Source of the DNA: an uncultured Alphaproteobacteria bacterium
GTDB lineage: Bacteria > Pseudomonadota > Alphaproteobacteria > Rs-D84
Length of the DNA: 64,000 nt
NCBI GenBank assembly: GCA_949082785.1
Contig: CARVLU010000002.1
Coordinates: 228,211-292,210 of the forward strand
Direction of reading: 5' to 3'
Each line of letters begins with the position of its first letter. The stretch's first letter is position 1. This document shows positions 52,525 to 60,259 of the stretch, piece by piece. The notes beneath the pieces were generated by a model. It did not search any database. It worked only from the letters and a program-made list of their open reading frames with translations, and had not been told where the DNA came from. Made by a program: the position numbers and the translations under genes.

Positions 52525-52546
52525 TTTCATGTGAAATTACCGGTAA
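52519..52546 (+). terminator. Hairpin after rsmG, contains a parS-like palindrome
   Basis: CCGGTAATTTC / GAAATTACCGG is a perfect 11-bp stem directly at the rsmG stop, followed by TAATTTATT. The central TAATTTCATGTGAAATTA (52522-52539) is the same palindrome as at 53531-53548. Confidence 0.65.
52522..52539. promoter_or_regulatory. Candidate parS site 1
   Basis: TAATTTCATGTGAAATTA; read on the other strand the core is TTTCACATGAAA, one base from the general bacterial parS core TTTCACGTGAAA. It lies 1.1 kb before parA. Confidence 0.5.
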
Positions 52547-52587
52547 TTTATTGGAAATACTTCATTTTGATTAATTTGGCATGATTT

Positions 52588-52611
52588 TGCCGGTATTTAC
52601 CGGCAAACGCG
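52588..52611 (-). terminator. Possible terminator hairpin at the end of the HEMEH-protein gene
   Basis: GCCGGTATTTACCGGC palindrome overlapping the last codons of the minus-strand gene. The following minus-strand sequence is only moderately T-rich. Confidence 0.4.
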
Positions 52612-53484
52612 CGCAACAGAATCAACCAACGCCACCAGCTTTTGACGTTGCGCAGCGCTGGCCGCGTTCCACAAATTTACCAAACCGCGCGATGTGTCAA
52701 ATTCCCACATTGGGGCCCAAAATCCCCATTGCGGGTTAAACATAAATGATGCAACAAAATCACATTCGTTGTGCGGAACATACCGCCAAAGTCTTATGCC
52801 ACTGCGTTGTTTTTCGCGAATGGTATGATGATAAATCCCACGGTTAAATGATGACAAGAACGCATCCATTCCATACTGGATGGTTGCATCCGCGATTTGC
52901 GTATTTGTGAAATCAACCGGACCCGTCATATTGTTTTCCGTCATGATGCGACGAATCTTTCTGGATGTGGAAACCATGTTAACCTTTTGCCGGATGGGTG
53001 TGCCACGATGGCGATGGGCCATGTCCATCAATTCAATAATTTCGGACGACGGCGCCATAATTTCATTCATGGCCGCAACCGCCCCGCGCATATGACAGGG
53101 CAGATGATCCAAACGCTTGGTCATCAATGCCTTGCGTGCGTGTTCCATTTCATGACGACGATTTAATGGCATCACGGCATTGGCCCCATCTGCGTACACC
53201 TGAATCTTGGTGTTTTGGGTGTTGGCAATAAAATAGGTGACATGAACCGTATTGCTGTTGCAATTAAACAGACCGCCGGCCCCATGGTGACGAATATCGT
53301 CAAAGTTTTCATCGGTGATATAAACTGTATCAATAACCTGGCGCAGGGGCGGGCGAACAGTTACGGCCTTTGCCGGCTTTTTCGTGTCGTTTTCATGCGC
53401 ATCCGGATTGCCCAGACCGCCCATCAACACGCCACCCACAACAATTGACGCCAATGATAAAGAATACAGTGTCTTAAATTTCAT
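52597..53484 (-). CDS. Exported protein with an HExxH motif, possible metallopeptidase
   Basis: 295 residues. An N-terminal signal-like segment (about 5-25) is followed by a soluble domain. H111-E-M-E-H115 matches HExxH, and N140-E141 in NEIMAP resembles the NExx(S/A) third-ligand motif of gluzincins, 26 residues further on. The acidic residue inside HEMEH is atypical, so zinc-peptidase activity is an inference. Four cysteines follow the signal region. I start at ATG 53484, six codons inside the longest frame. It is inserted in reverse orientation between rsmG and parA and flanked by the two parS-like palindromes. I recognise no named family. Confidence 0.75.
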   Translation of the reverse strand: MKFKTLYSLSLASIVVGGVLMGGLGNPDAHENDTKKPAKAVTVRPPLRQVIDTVYITDENFDDIRHHGAGGLFNCNSNTVHVTYFIANTQNTKIQVYADGANAVMPLNRRHEMEHARKALMTKRLDHLPCHMRGAVAAMNEIMAPSSEIIELMDMAHRHRGTPIRQKVNMVSTSRKIRRIMTENNMTGPVDFTNTQIADATIQYGMDAFLSSFNRGIYHHTIREKQRSGIRLWRYVPHNECDFVASFMFNPQWGFWAPMWEFDTSRGLVNLWNAASAAQRQKLVALVDSVARVCR

Positions 53485-53530
53485 ACGTTTATTATAATAC
53501 AAAAGTATTTATTTGTCAATAATGCAGTTT

Positions 53531-53548
53531 GCATTTCACATGAAATTA
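53531..53548. promoter_or_regulatory. Candidate parS site 2
   Basis: ATTTCACATGAAATTA (53533-53548) shares 16 bases with site 1 in the opposite orientation and lies 118 bases before parA. Confidence 0.5.
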
Positions 53549-53599
53549 AAAATAACATATTGATAACAGGTGTTTTTTAAATATCAAAATATTAATATC

Positions 53600-53629
53600 T
53601 TGACCGAATCGGTTGCTTTATCGTATGGT
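53600..53629 (+). promoter_or_regulatory. Possible promoter of parA-parB
   Basis: TTGACC (53600-53605), an 18-base spacer and TATGGT (53624-53629), 36 bases before the parA start. Confidence 0.4.
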
Positions 53630-53665
53630 TTATAACGAAAAATATTCTGGGGAAACGGAAGATAA

Positions 53666-54439
53666 ATGACAAAAATTATTGCATTTGCAAATCAAAAGGG
53701 TGGGGTGGGTAAAACCACAACCGCCATTAATATTGGCGCATCACTGGCCGCGATAAAAAAACGCGTGCTGTTAATCGATTTGGACCAACAGGGAAATGCC
53801 GGCACGGGCCTGGGGTTCGTGCGCGATTCGTATCGTCAAAGTGTTTATGGTGTTATCATGGGCACGGCGACGGCCGCGGATAATATTCTGTCCACCGCGG
53901 TGCCGGGACTGCATTTAATGCCATCGTCCCAGGCATTGGCCGCCGCCGAAGCGGAATTGATGGATATTGCCGGGTGCGAATACAGATTGCGTGATTCATT
54001 GGCACCGATTTGCGAACATTATGATTATATCTTAATCGATTGTCCGCCGGCGCTGGGGCGGTTAACGTTGAACGCGTTGACGGCGGCCGACGATGTGATT
54101 ATCCCGATGCAGTGCGAATTTTATTCCCTGGAAGGGATACAAATGTTGACCAACACCATCCAAGCGGTCCAGAAACAGTTAAACCCGGGACTGAATATTC
54201 TGGGGGTATTGTTGACGATGTACGACCGGCGTTATGGTCTGACACGCGCGGTCGAAGACGATGTCCGCGGCGTATTTGGCGAAACCGTGTTTAAAACGGT
54301 TGTCCCGCGTAATGTCCGCGTATCCGAAGCGCCCAGCCACGGCAAACCGGCATTATTCTATGACTTTAATTCCAGCGGCGCCCAGGCGTATTTGCGCGTT
54401 GCAACCGAAATCGTACAACGAAGCGAAGGGGAACAATAA
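53666..54439 (+). CDS. parA: Chromosome partitioning ATPase ParA
   Basis: 257-residue deviant Walker ATPase that moves ParB-parS complexes to the cell poles. KGGVGKTT at 11-18, DLDQQGNAGTG at the A-prime motif and LIDCPPALG at the Walker B motif. GGGGAAACGGAAG lies upstream of the ATG. It is followed after 1 base by parB. The short N-terminus, with no HTH, is typical of chromosomal ParA (Soj). Confidence 0.96.
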   Translation: MTKIIAFANQKGGVGKTTTAINIGASLAAIKKRVLLIDLDQQGNAGTGLGFVRDSYRQSVYGVIMGTATAADNILSTAVPGLHLMPSSQALAAAEAELMDIAGCEYRLRDSLAPICEHYDYILIDCPPALGRLTLNALTAADDVIIPMQCEFYSLEGIQMLTNTIQAVQKQLNPGLNILGVLLTMYDRRYGLTRAVEDDVRGVFGETVFKTVVPRNVRVSEAPSHGKPALFYDFNSSGAQAYLRVATEIVQRSEGEQ

Positions 54440-54440
54440 A

Positions 54441-55319
54441 ATGGCAAACAAATTTGGATTGGGCCGCGGGTTGGCCGATTTAAAACAGGAAATGGGGACC
54501 ATTCCCGACATTTCCATCTTAACGGGGGCGGAACGCGTCGTGGTCAAACAAATCCCATTGGTGCAAATTGGCGCCAACCCGGACCAGCCGCGCAAAACGT
54601 TCAGCGACGCCGAATTGGAAGATTTGGCCGCGTCCATCCGAACCCAGGGCGTTTTGCAACCGATTTTGTTGCGGGCCGTGACAGGGCGTAGCCATCAATA
54701 TGAAATTGTGGCGGGCGAACGCCGCTTTCGCGCCAGCAAGATGGCGGGACTGGCTGAAATTCCGGCATTGGTTAAAACGCTGAGCACGGAAAACGCGATG
54801 GAAATTGCATTGATTGAAAATGTGCAGCGCGAAAACCTGAACCCCATTGAAGAAGCCGCGGCGTACAAAAATTTGATGGACAAGTGCCAGTATGAATTGA
54901 CCGACGTATCGCGTTTGATTGGCAAATCCGAAAGCTATATCCGCAATATCATGCGTTTGGACACACTGCCCGCAGATGTCAAGGCGATGGTAGAGCAGGG
55001 CCAACTGTCCGCATCGCACGCGCGCACGATTGCGGTTGCGGAAAACCCGCTGGCGCTGGCGCATGAAATTATCGCCAACAAAATGACCGTTGCCGACACG
55101 GAAAAGAAGGTTAAAGATACCGCCCGTTCCAGCAAAAGTCGTTCATTTACATCAAATGGCATGGATGCGTCCCAGATTGCGGAAATCGAATCACGGATTT
55201 CCCGCGCATTGGGGGTTGGCGCCAAATTACGTGAAAAGCGGGGCGGGGCGGGGCAGATTACCCTGTCGTTTTCAAACCGCATTCAAATGCAAGAATTAAT
55301 TGATAAATTAACCCAATAA
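54441..55319 (+). CDS. parB: Chromosome partitioning protein ParB
   Basis: 292-residue parS-binding CTPase. The N-terminal ParB/Srx domain has the arginine-rich GERRFRASKMAGL motif, followed by IENVQRENLNPIEEA and a central HTH (TDVSRLIGKSESYIRNIMRL). The C-terminus dimerises. The gene starts 1 base after parA; a longer frame that enters parA lacks homology there. It ends at a bidirectional terminator facing pal. Confidence 0.95.
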   Translation: MANKFGLGRGLADLKQEMGTIPDISILTGAERVVVKQIPLVQIGANPDQPRKTFSDAELEDLAASIRTQGVLQPILLRAVTGRSHQYEIVAGERRFRASKMAGLAEIPALVKTLSTENAMEIALIENVQRENLNPIEEAAAYKNLMDKCQYELTDVSRLIGKSESYIRNIMRLDTLPADVKAMVEQGQLSASHARTIAVAENPLALAHEIIANKMTVADTEKKVKDTARSSKSRSFTSNGMDASQIAEIESRISRALGVGAKLREKRGGAGQITLSFSNRIQMQELIDKLTQ

Positions 55320-55347
55320 AAACACCGGCAAATGCCGGTGTTTTTTT
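55318..55347. terminator. Bidirectional terminator, parB/pal
   Basis: AAAACACCGGCAAATGCCGGTGTTTT hairpin between convergent genes; the stem is the same as at 3287 and 49434. Confidence 0.9.
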
Positions 55348-55362
55348 AATAAACAATAACCA

Positions 55363-55782
55363 TTATTTAACGGTTGTTGTCGCGTTACGATTCCATTTCC
55401 ATACGGATTCGCCGCTGCCCTGGACCAGGGGGCGTTCCTTGCCATAGGAAATTGTGGAAATACGTTTGGATTCGATACCGTCACGGACCAAAACGTCTTT
55501 GGCGGCATTGGCACGACGCGCGCCCAAGGCCAAGTTGTATTCGGTCGAACCACGTTCGTCGCAGTTACCCGCAATCTGGATTTTGACGTCTTTGTGGTTT
55601 TTCATATACAAAGACTGACCCAGCAGGTTGTCGCGCGCTTCGTCAGAAATTTCAGCAGAATTAAAGCCGAAAAATACGCGCTGATCGTTCAAGTCGGCCG
55701 GTTCTACAATCTTCGAAGAACCACCGCACGCCGCCAACAGGCCCGCGACGCCCGCCAACATAGCAAAGTTTTTGATTTTCAT
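55363..55782 (-). CDS. pal: Peptidoglycan-associated lipoprotein Pal
   Basis: 139 residues. Signal peptide with lipobox LLAAC, so the mature protein starts at C19. The OmpA-type domain has GNCDERGSTEYNLALGARRA, the peptidoglycan-binding motif. Pal anchors the outer membrane to the cell wall through TolB. ATG 55782 is preceded by AAGGGAG; a longer frame upstream overlaps the divergent gene. The other tol genes are not in the window. Confidence 0.95.
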   Translation of the reverse strand: MKIKNFAMLAGVAGLLAACGGSSKIVEPADLNDQRVFFGFNSAEISDEARDNLLGQSLYMKNHKDVKIQIAGNCDERGSTEYNLALGARRANAAKDVLVRDGIESKRISTISYGKERPLVQGSGESVWKWNRNATTTVK

Positions 55783-55859
55783 GAAAATACTCCCTTGTAT
55801 TTCTGTTGCTCGTGTTTTAGTGTATAATAAAATGGGCGAAAAATCAAGGGAAAACACAT

Positions 55860-56609
55860 ATGAATACCGATGGACTGCGTGATTTGGAATTGGCCGGTGT
55901 ACGCTGGGAATTGGCGGAAACACCCACATCCGGCGGGATTGCGGGGACGGTCGCAAACGTTAATGCCGATTGTGCGCCGCGATCCGATGTGCATGCACCG
56001 CGCGGGGTTGTCCCCCCGGCCGCGCCCATCACAATTGATGCGACGCCGGCGGCAAATGCGGCCGGTGATATGGCGGCGTTGCGCGCCGCGATTGCTGAAT
56101 TTAATCACCCGTTGCGGGCAACCGCCACAAATGTCGTTTTACCGCATGCGGCGCCGAATCCCGGTGGGCTGGTGATTGTAACCGACATCCCGGGCGCCGA
56201 TGATGACGCGTCGGGCACCATTTTGTCCGGCGGGGCGGGGGAATTGATGGACAAAATGTTGGCGGCGATTGGATTATCGCGCGACAACGTGTCGATTGTG
56301 CCCCTGCTGTTCTGGCGCACGCCCGGCGGCCGCAGCCCCAGCGACGAAGAACAAAAGTTGGCGCGGCCCTTTGTTGACCGGGCGCTGGAATTATTGGCGC
56401 CGCGGGTGATTTTGACACTGGGGACGTTGCCGGCGGCCCAGATTGGGGGCGTGCGTTTGCCGGGCGCACACGGCACGGCGGTCACACTGGAAAACGGGCG
56501 CCATGTTATGCCGATTTATCATCCCAATTTCCTGTTGTTAAAGCCCGCGGCCAAGCGTGATGTTTGGACCGCCCTGCAACAGGTACAAAATTTGTTGAAA
56601 ACAGTGTAA
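55860..56609 (+). CDS. Uracil-DNA glycosylase-like protein lacking Fe-S cysteines
   Basis: 249 residues. The C-terminal 150 fit the family-4/5 uracil-DNA glycosylase fold: a TDIPGADDDASG segment (108-119, in place of GEAPGAxEDxxG), GELMDKMLAAIGL, RTPGGRSPSDEE, RVILTLGTLPA and YHPNFLL (220-226). The [4Fe-4S] cysteines of family 4 are missing; the only cysteine is C38. The first 90 residues are Ala/Pro-rich and not conserved. AAGGGA lies before ATG 55860. It may be a cluster-free glycosylase or an inactive relative. Confidence 0.75.
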   Translation: MNTDGLRDLELAGVRWELAETPTSGGIAGTVANVNADCAPRSDVHAPRGVVPPAAPITIDATPAANAAGDMAALRAAIAEFNHPLRATATNVVLPHAAPNPGGLVIVTDIPGADDDASGTILSGGAGELMDKMLAAIGLSRDNVSIVPLLFWRTPGGRSPSDEEQKLARPFVDRALELLAPRVILTLGTLPAAQIGGVRLPGAHGTAVTLENGRHVMPIYHPNFLLLKPAAKRDVWTALQQVQNLLKTV

Positions 56610-56652
56610 AAATAATTAATAATCAACCCATAGATTATAAAAGGAGCCAACC

Positions 56653-57201
56653 ATCAGACCAACATTTAACCGTGACACGCGCCGCGATATGGGCCCGCGT
56701 ATGAATAACAGAATTTTTGCCAAGGCTGTCCAAGTCATCAGTGCAAACGGACAGAACCTGGGCACTATGCCGACGCCCCAGGCGTTGGCGATGGCCGCGG
56801 ACGAAGGGATGGACCTGGTTGAAATCAACGCATCGTCCACGCCGCCGATTTGCAAAATCATGGATTACGGCAAATTCAAATATGACCAGAAAAAGCGTGC
56901 AAACGAAGCCCGCAAAAACCAAAAAACCGTAGAGTTAAAGGAAGTCTGGGTCAAACCGTTTATCGAAGAAAACGATTTGAACATCAAAATGAAAAAGGTG
57001 TTTGAATTCTTGGATGGCGGGAACAAGGTGAAAATTGCCGTCATGACCCGTGGTTCGAAAAAGGTTTTGGCCCGGGGCAAGGATGCCGTTCCCGAATTAT
57101 TCGCCCGCATTTTGGAAATGATTGGCGACCGCGGCAATCTGGAAAGCAAATCCAAACCCGACGAACGTACGAAATCAATTATCGTCGCGCCGACCAAATA
57201 A
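56653..57201 (+). CDS. infC: Translation initiation factor IF-3, AUC start
   Basis: 182 residues. The C-terminal domain and the N-terminal block (VQVISANGQNLGTMP, DLVEINASSTPPICKIMDYGKFKY) are canonical. The only in-frame ATGs (56689, 56701) would cut the N-terminus that IF-3 needs. AAGGAG sits 6 bases before ATC 56653, which gives RPTFNRDTRRDMGPRMN, fitting the family's RR...RVNxxI start. Non-AUG starts (usually AUU) are the known autoregulation device of infC, because IF-3 rejects them. It is monocistronic and 45 kb from rpmI-rplT. Confidence 0.93.
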   Translation: MRPTFNRDTRRDMGPRMNNRIFAKAVQVISANGQNLGTMPTPQALAMAADEGMDLVEINASSTPPICKIMDYGKFKYDQKKRANEARKNQKTVELKEVWVKPFIEENDLNIKMKKVFEFLDGGNKVKIAVMTRGSKKVLARGKDAVPELFARILEMIGDRGNLESKSKPDERTKSIIVAPTK

Positions 57202-57232
57202 AAAAAATCCCCCGTCTGGGGGATTTTTTTAA
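57199..57232. terminator. Bidirectional terminator, infC/virB2-like
   Basis: AAAAAATCCCCC / GGGGGATTTTTT hairpin with a 4-base loop, between convergent genes. Confidence 0.9.
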
Positions 57233-57241
57233 ATGGTTTGA

Positions 57242-57562
57242 TTACCAACCGATACCGGCGCAACCGGAAATCCCCGGCAAGAATTGCAATACCATCCCAA
57301 TACCGAACAACAGGGTAAAGCCGACCAACAGACCGGTCCCCTTGTTCTGCAAATCATCCATTTTAACGTCGCCAGCCTTGATAAAGCCCCAGGCCCACGT
57401 CGCGATAAAGAACGCCGCCCCGGCAAACGCCAACGTACGCAGCGTTTTAAAGATACCCTGCATCCCGACAATCAGCGCACACGGGTCGCCATATGCCGGT
57501 GCCGCCATCACGGCGCCCGTGCCGGCAACAATTGCAGTCAATGCAAAAATGATTTTCTTCAT
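57242..57562 (-). CDS. virB2: VirB2/TrbC-like T4SS pilin subunit
   Basis: 106 residues: signal peptide (about 1-20, VMAAPA) and two long hydrophobic helices (about 40-62 and 80-97) joined by a short polar loop, KAGDVKMDDLQNKG. This is the VirB2/TrbC major pilin layout. A cysteine at each end of the mature protein (28 and 101) could form a disulfide. ATG 57562 is chosen because the longer frame has no signal peptide. It lies downstream of the lipoprotein gene, separated by a terminator. Confidence 0.8.
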   Translation of the reverse strand: MKKIIFALTAIVAGTGAVMAAPAYGDPCALIVGMQGIFKTLRTLAFAGAAFFIATWAWGFIKAGDVKMDDLQNKGTGLLVGFTLLFGIGMVLQFLPGISGCAGIGW

Positions 57563-57602
57563 GTTAAATCCCCTTTTCTTTCTTATACACGCATTGTACC
57601 AC

Positions 57603-57636
57603 AAAAATGGGGCCGTTGCAACTGCAACAGCCCCGG
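57603..57636 (-). terminator. Terminator after the lipoprotein gene
   Basis: Minus strand: GGGGC-GTTGCA / TGCAAC-GCCCC stem with an ATTTTTGT tail. Confidence 0.7.
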
Positions 57637-57662
57637 GGGGAAACAGATTTTGAACCGGTCAA

Positions 57663-58064
57663 TTACATCGCCGGAACAATGATGTATTTGCGTTTCAGAA
57701 CCGGCTGGGTCCCGCATGTGGTGCAACCCAGATTCAAGACGGGTTCAACCATCACGGGCGCGGCCACCTGGGGGGCGACAACTTCGCGGGCGGCCGGAAC
57801 AATCGCCGCACGGTCATGACGCGGGGCATTGCCCATATTGTCGCGCGCATACAGGTCGGCGCACATGGTGTTGCGATAAACAATTTTTTTGCCGTTGTTC
57901 ATCCCGCCAATGCTGCCGGAAAAGTTGTTGGCATATTCGCCGGAATAATAAATGCAGTCTGTGCCGTTTTGGGTGTATCGCACGCCGCCCTGGTAATAAT
58001 CATAGTACGAAGAGCATCCAGCCAAAGCCATCAAACCCAATACAGAAACCATAATTTTGTTCAT
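57663..58064 (-). CDS. Small lipoprotein upstream of the VirB2-like gene
   Basis: 133 residues. The lipobox LALAGC predicts lipidation at C17. The mature part is Tyr/Asn-rich (SSYYDYYQGG, YYSGEYANNF) and then Ala/Pro-rich, with cysteines at 37, 68, 114 and 117. A C-terminal CTTCG and basic end are notable. I know no family. Next to a virB2-like pilin it could play a VirB7-like role, but that is only suggested by position, since VirB7 proteins are usually much smaller. It has its own terminator. Confidence 0.7.
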   Translation of the reverse strand: MNKIMVSVLGLMALAGCSSYYDYYQGGVRYTQNGTDCIYYSGEYANNFSGSIGGMNNGKKIVYRNTMCADLYARDNMGNAPRHDRAAIVPAAREVVAPQVAAPVMVEPVLNLGCTTCGTQPVLKRKYIIVPAM

Positions 58065-58167
58065 TATGTCACATCCTTTGTATAAAACTCGTGTGCTCTC
58101 TGTGCTCCCCGATTCGCAATAGGATTGTTACACAAAATTTCACATTGTCAAGTTTTTGTGATGTTTA

Positions 58168-58197
58168 TTGATGCAATTGGCAAAAATATGATATACT
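58168..58197 (+). promoter_or_regulatory. Promoter of fba
   Basis: TTGATG (58168-58173), an 18-base spacer and TATACT (58192-58197), 27 bases before the ATG. Confidence 0.55.
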
Positions 58198-58224
58198 TTC
58201 CCATACGCAAAGGAGAAAATTGGA

Positions 58225-59169
58225 ATGACTTACAAAGATTTTGGACTGGTCAACACGCGTGCAATGTTCGCGGACGCCATCAAACGCGGCTATGCGGTGC
58301 CGGCGTTTAATTTCTATAACATGGAAACATTGCAGGCGATTTGTCGCGCGACCACCGATACACACAGCCCGGTTATCCTGGCGGTGTCGGAATCGGCCAT
58401 GAAATATATGACACCCGACATGCTGATGGGGATGATTCGCGGGATGGGCTTTACGCCGGGTAACGTGGCGCTGCACCTGGACCATGGCGGCAGTTTCGAA
58501 GCCTGTGAAAAAGCAATCAAAATGGGCTTCTCGTCCGTCATGATTGACGGCAGCAAGTTGCCGTTGGACGAAAATATCGCACTGGCCCGCCGCGTTGCCG
58601 AATACGCGCACCAGTTTGACGTCACCGTCGAAGCGGAACTGGGCACATTGTCCGGTATCGAAGATGAAAACACATTCAGCGATGTCAGCCATTATACAAA
58701 CCCGGCCGACGTTGTACGCTTTGTCCGCGAAAGCGGAATTGATTCCCTGGCCATTGCCATCGGCACCAGCCACGGTGCGTACAAGCGCAAGAATGACAAC
58801 GAAGAATTGCGTTTTGACATTTTGGCAGAAATCGCGCGCGAATTGCCGGAATTCCCGCTGGTGCTGCACGGTGCGTCCAGCATCCCCCAGCATTTGGTTA
58901 AAACCATCAACGAACTGGGCGGGGCGTTGAAAGATGCACGCGGTATCCCGGCCGACCAGCTGCGCCGCGCGGTGTCGATGAACATCTGCAAGATTAACGT
59001 TGACAGCGATTCCCGTCTGGCATTCACGGCGGCACTGCGCAAAAGCTTTGCCGATAATCCGGAAAACTTTGACCCGCGCAAATATCTGACCGCGGCGCGT
59101 GAAAACATCACGGAAAACTGCATCGCCGAAATCCGCGATATCATGAATTCTGAAAACAAAGCGATGTAA
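58225..59169 (+). CDS. fba: Fructose-bisphosphate aldolase, class II
   Basis: 314-residue zinc aldolase of glycolysis and gluconeogenesis. Metal and catalytic segments: HLDHGGSFEACEKAI, VEAELGTLSGIED, IGTSHGAYK and LHGASSIP. This is the short class-IIB-like layout of many alphaproteobacteria. AAAGGAGAA precedes the ATG. It is monocistronic, between its own promoter and a terminator. Confidence 0.95.
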   Translation: MTYKDFGLVNTRAMFADAIKRGYAVPAFNFYNMETLQAICRATTDTHSPVILAVSESAMKYMTPDMLMGMIRGMGFTPGNVALHLDHGGSFEACEKAIKMGFSSVMIDGSKLPLDENIALARRVAEYAHQFDVTVEAELGTLSGIEDENTFSDVSHYTNPADVVRFVRESGIDSLAIAIGTSHGAYKRKNDNEELRFDILAEIARELPEFPLVLHGASSIPQHLVKTINELGGALKDARGIPADQLRRAVSMNICKINVDSDSRLAFTAALRKSFADNPENFDPRKYLTAARENITENCIAEIRDIMNSENKAM

Positions 59170-59203
59170 TCAAAAAAATCCCCCGCACGGGGGATTTTTT
59201 AAT
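59170..59203. terminator. Bidirectional terminator, fba/porin
   Basis: AAAAAATCCCCC / GGGGGATTTTTT hairpin with a 4-base loop between convergent genes. Confidence 0.88.
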
Positions 59204-59204
59204 A

Positions 59205-60236
59205 TCAGAACGTCAGACGCATGCCGGCCGATAAAAACGCCTGGGACGTGGATAATCCGGTCGAAATCCACCCGTCAACATTCTGGCTGTATTTATATCT
59301 AAACGATGCAATGACCGTGTGGTCGTCATAATTCGGCGCATCGCCCCAAATCCCGGTGTCGGTGAACAAATATGACAACGACACACTGTAATTCAGCAAA
59401 TCGTAACTGACCCCGGTGCCGGCGGCAATCCCGTCGGATTGCGGTCCAATCGGATTTTCATCATAAATCACACGCGCCGACACGCCCCAAATCCAGCTGT
59501 TGTATTGCAAATTCATGCCCGCAGACACCTGGGCGCGCCAATCGGCCGTCACGCGCGGCGCGTACATTTCCGCGCGGTAATTGTCGGGATTTTCCATAAA
59601 TGACGCACCCAGCGCAAATGCCGTCTTTACCTTGCCCCGGGGGCGGCGGATTTTTAGACCCGCGTCCACCACAAAATCATAATCATCCGTCAATCCCGCG
59701 ACCGACAATCCGTATTGCACCCCGCGCGTCGGCATGGACGCCAAATTCATGCGCAGCGCATATCGCCCGCTGGACAATGTGGTGTCGGAAATAATGGGGC
59801 CGTCGGGCGAAATCTTTTTATACACCAGCGACTGGTCGTTAACGCGCAATCCACCGACATCGGGCAACCCGACCCCCAATTTGCGCGCGATGGAATCGGT
59901 CATCCCCAATTCAATGCGGCCATAACGCGACCATTCCCAGAACGCAAACGCTTCGCGCAGGGGTTTGTCATAATCCAGCGCCAGCGCATCAATCGCATAC
60001 ACCAGCCCCAGTGACTGGCCGCGCGCCACCGCATAATTCATTTGGGCGCGTACACGCCAATCGCCAACAAAATCCGGGTCGGCAAAGTCGGGTTCAAATA
60101 TCCCCGCGGTCCCGTATCCGGTAATCTTGAACGCGGTGCGCCCCCGGTTATATTCCCACGCCGATGCGTCGGATGCGGCCGCAATCGCCGCACAAACCGC
60201 CGCCGCGCGGCACATAAACTTGGATATCTTTGACAT
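59205..60236 (-). CDS. Outer-membrane beta-barrel protein (porin-like)
   Basis: 343 residues with a signal peptide (about 1-26, ASDASA) and alternating amphipathic strands to a C-terminal ...AGMRLTF, ending in phenylalanine as outer-membrane barrels do. A FAFWEWSRYGRIELGMTDS segment resembles the Gram-negative porin family (EAYVGL..FGxxxxGRxxT). It probably forms a general diffusion pore. The start is followed by a basic, Cys-containing signal peptide. It lies 23 bases downstream of the rpoH stop on the same strand. Confidence 0.75.
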   Translation of the reverse strand: MSKISKFMCRAAAVCAAIAAASDASAWEYNRGRTAFKITGYGTAGIFEPDFADPDFVGDWRVRAQMNYAVARGQSLGLVYAIDALALDYDKPLREAFAFWEWSRYGRIELGMTDSIARKLGVGLPDVGGLRVNDQSLVYKKISPDGPIISDTTLSSGRYALRMNLASMPTRGVQYGLSVAGLTDDYDFVVDAGLKIRRPRGKVKTAFALGASFMENPDNYRAEMYAPRVTADWRAQVSAGMNLQYNSWIWGVSARVIYDENPIGPQSDGIAAGTGVSYDLLNYSVSLSYLFTDTGIWGDAPNYDDHTVIASFRYKYSQNVDGWISTGLSTSQAFLSAGMRLTF

Positions 60237-60259
60237 GATTTTCCCACCCGTTGTTGTAT

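Noticed and set aside
52500..53665. The rsmG-parA region as the replication origin
   Set aside because: parAB and parS-like sites lie near origins, but I found no cluster of DnaA boxes, and no dnaA or dnaN is in the window.
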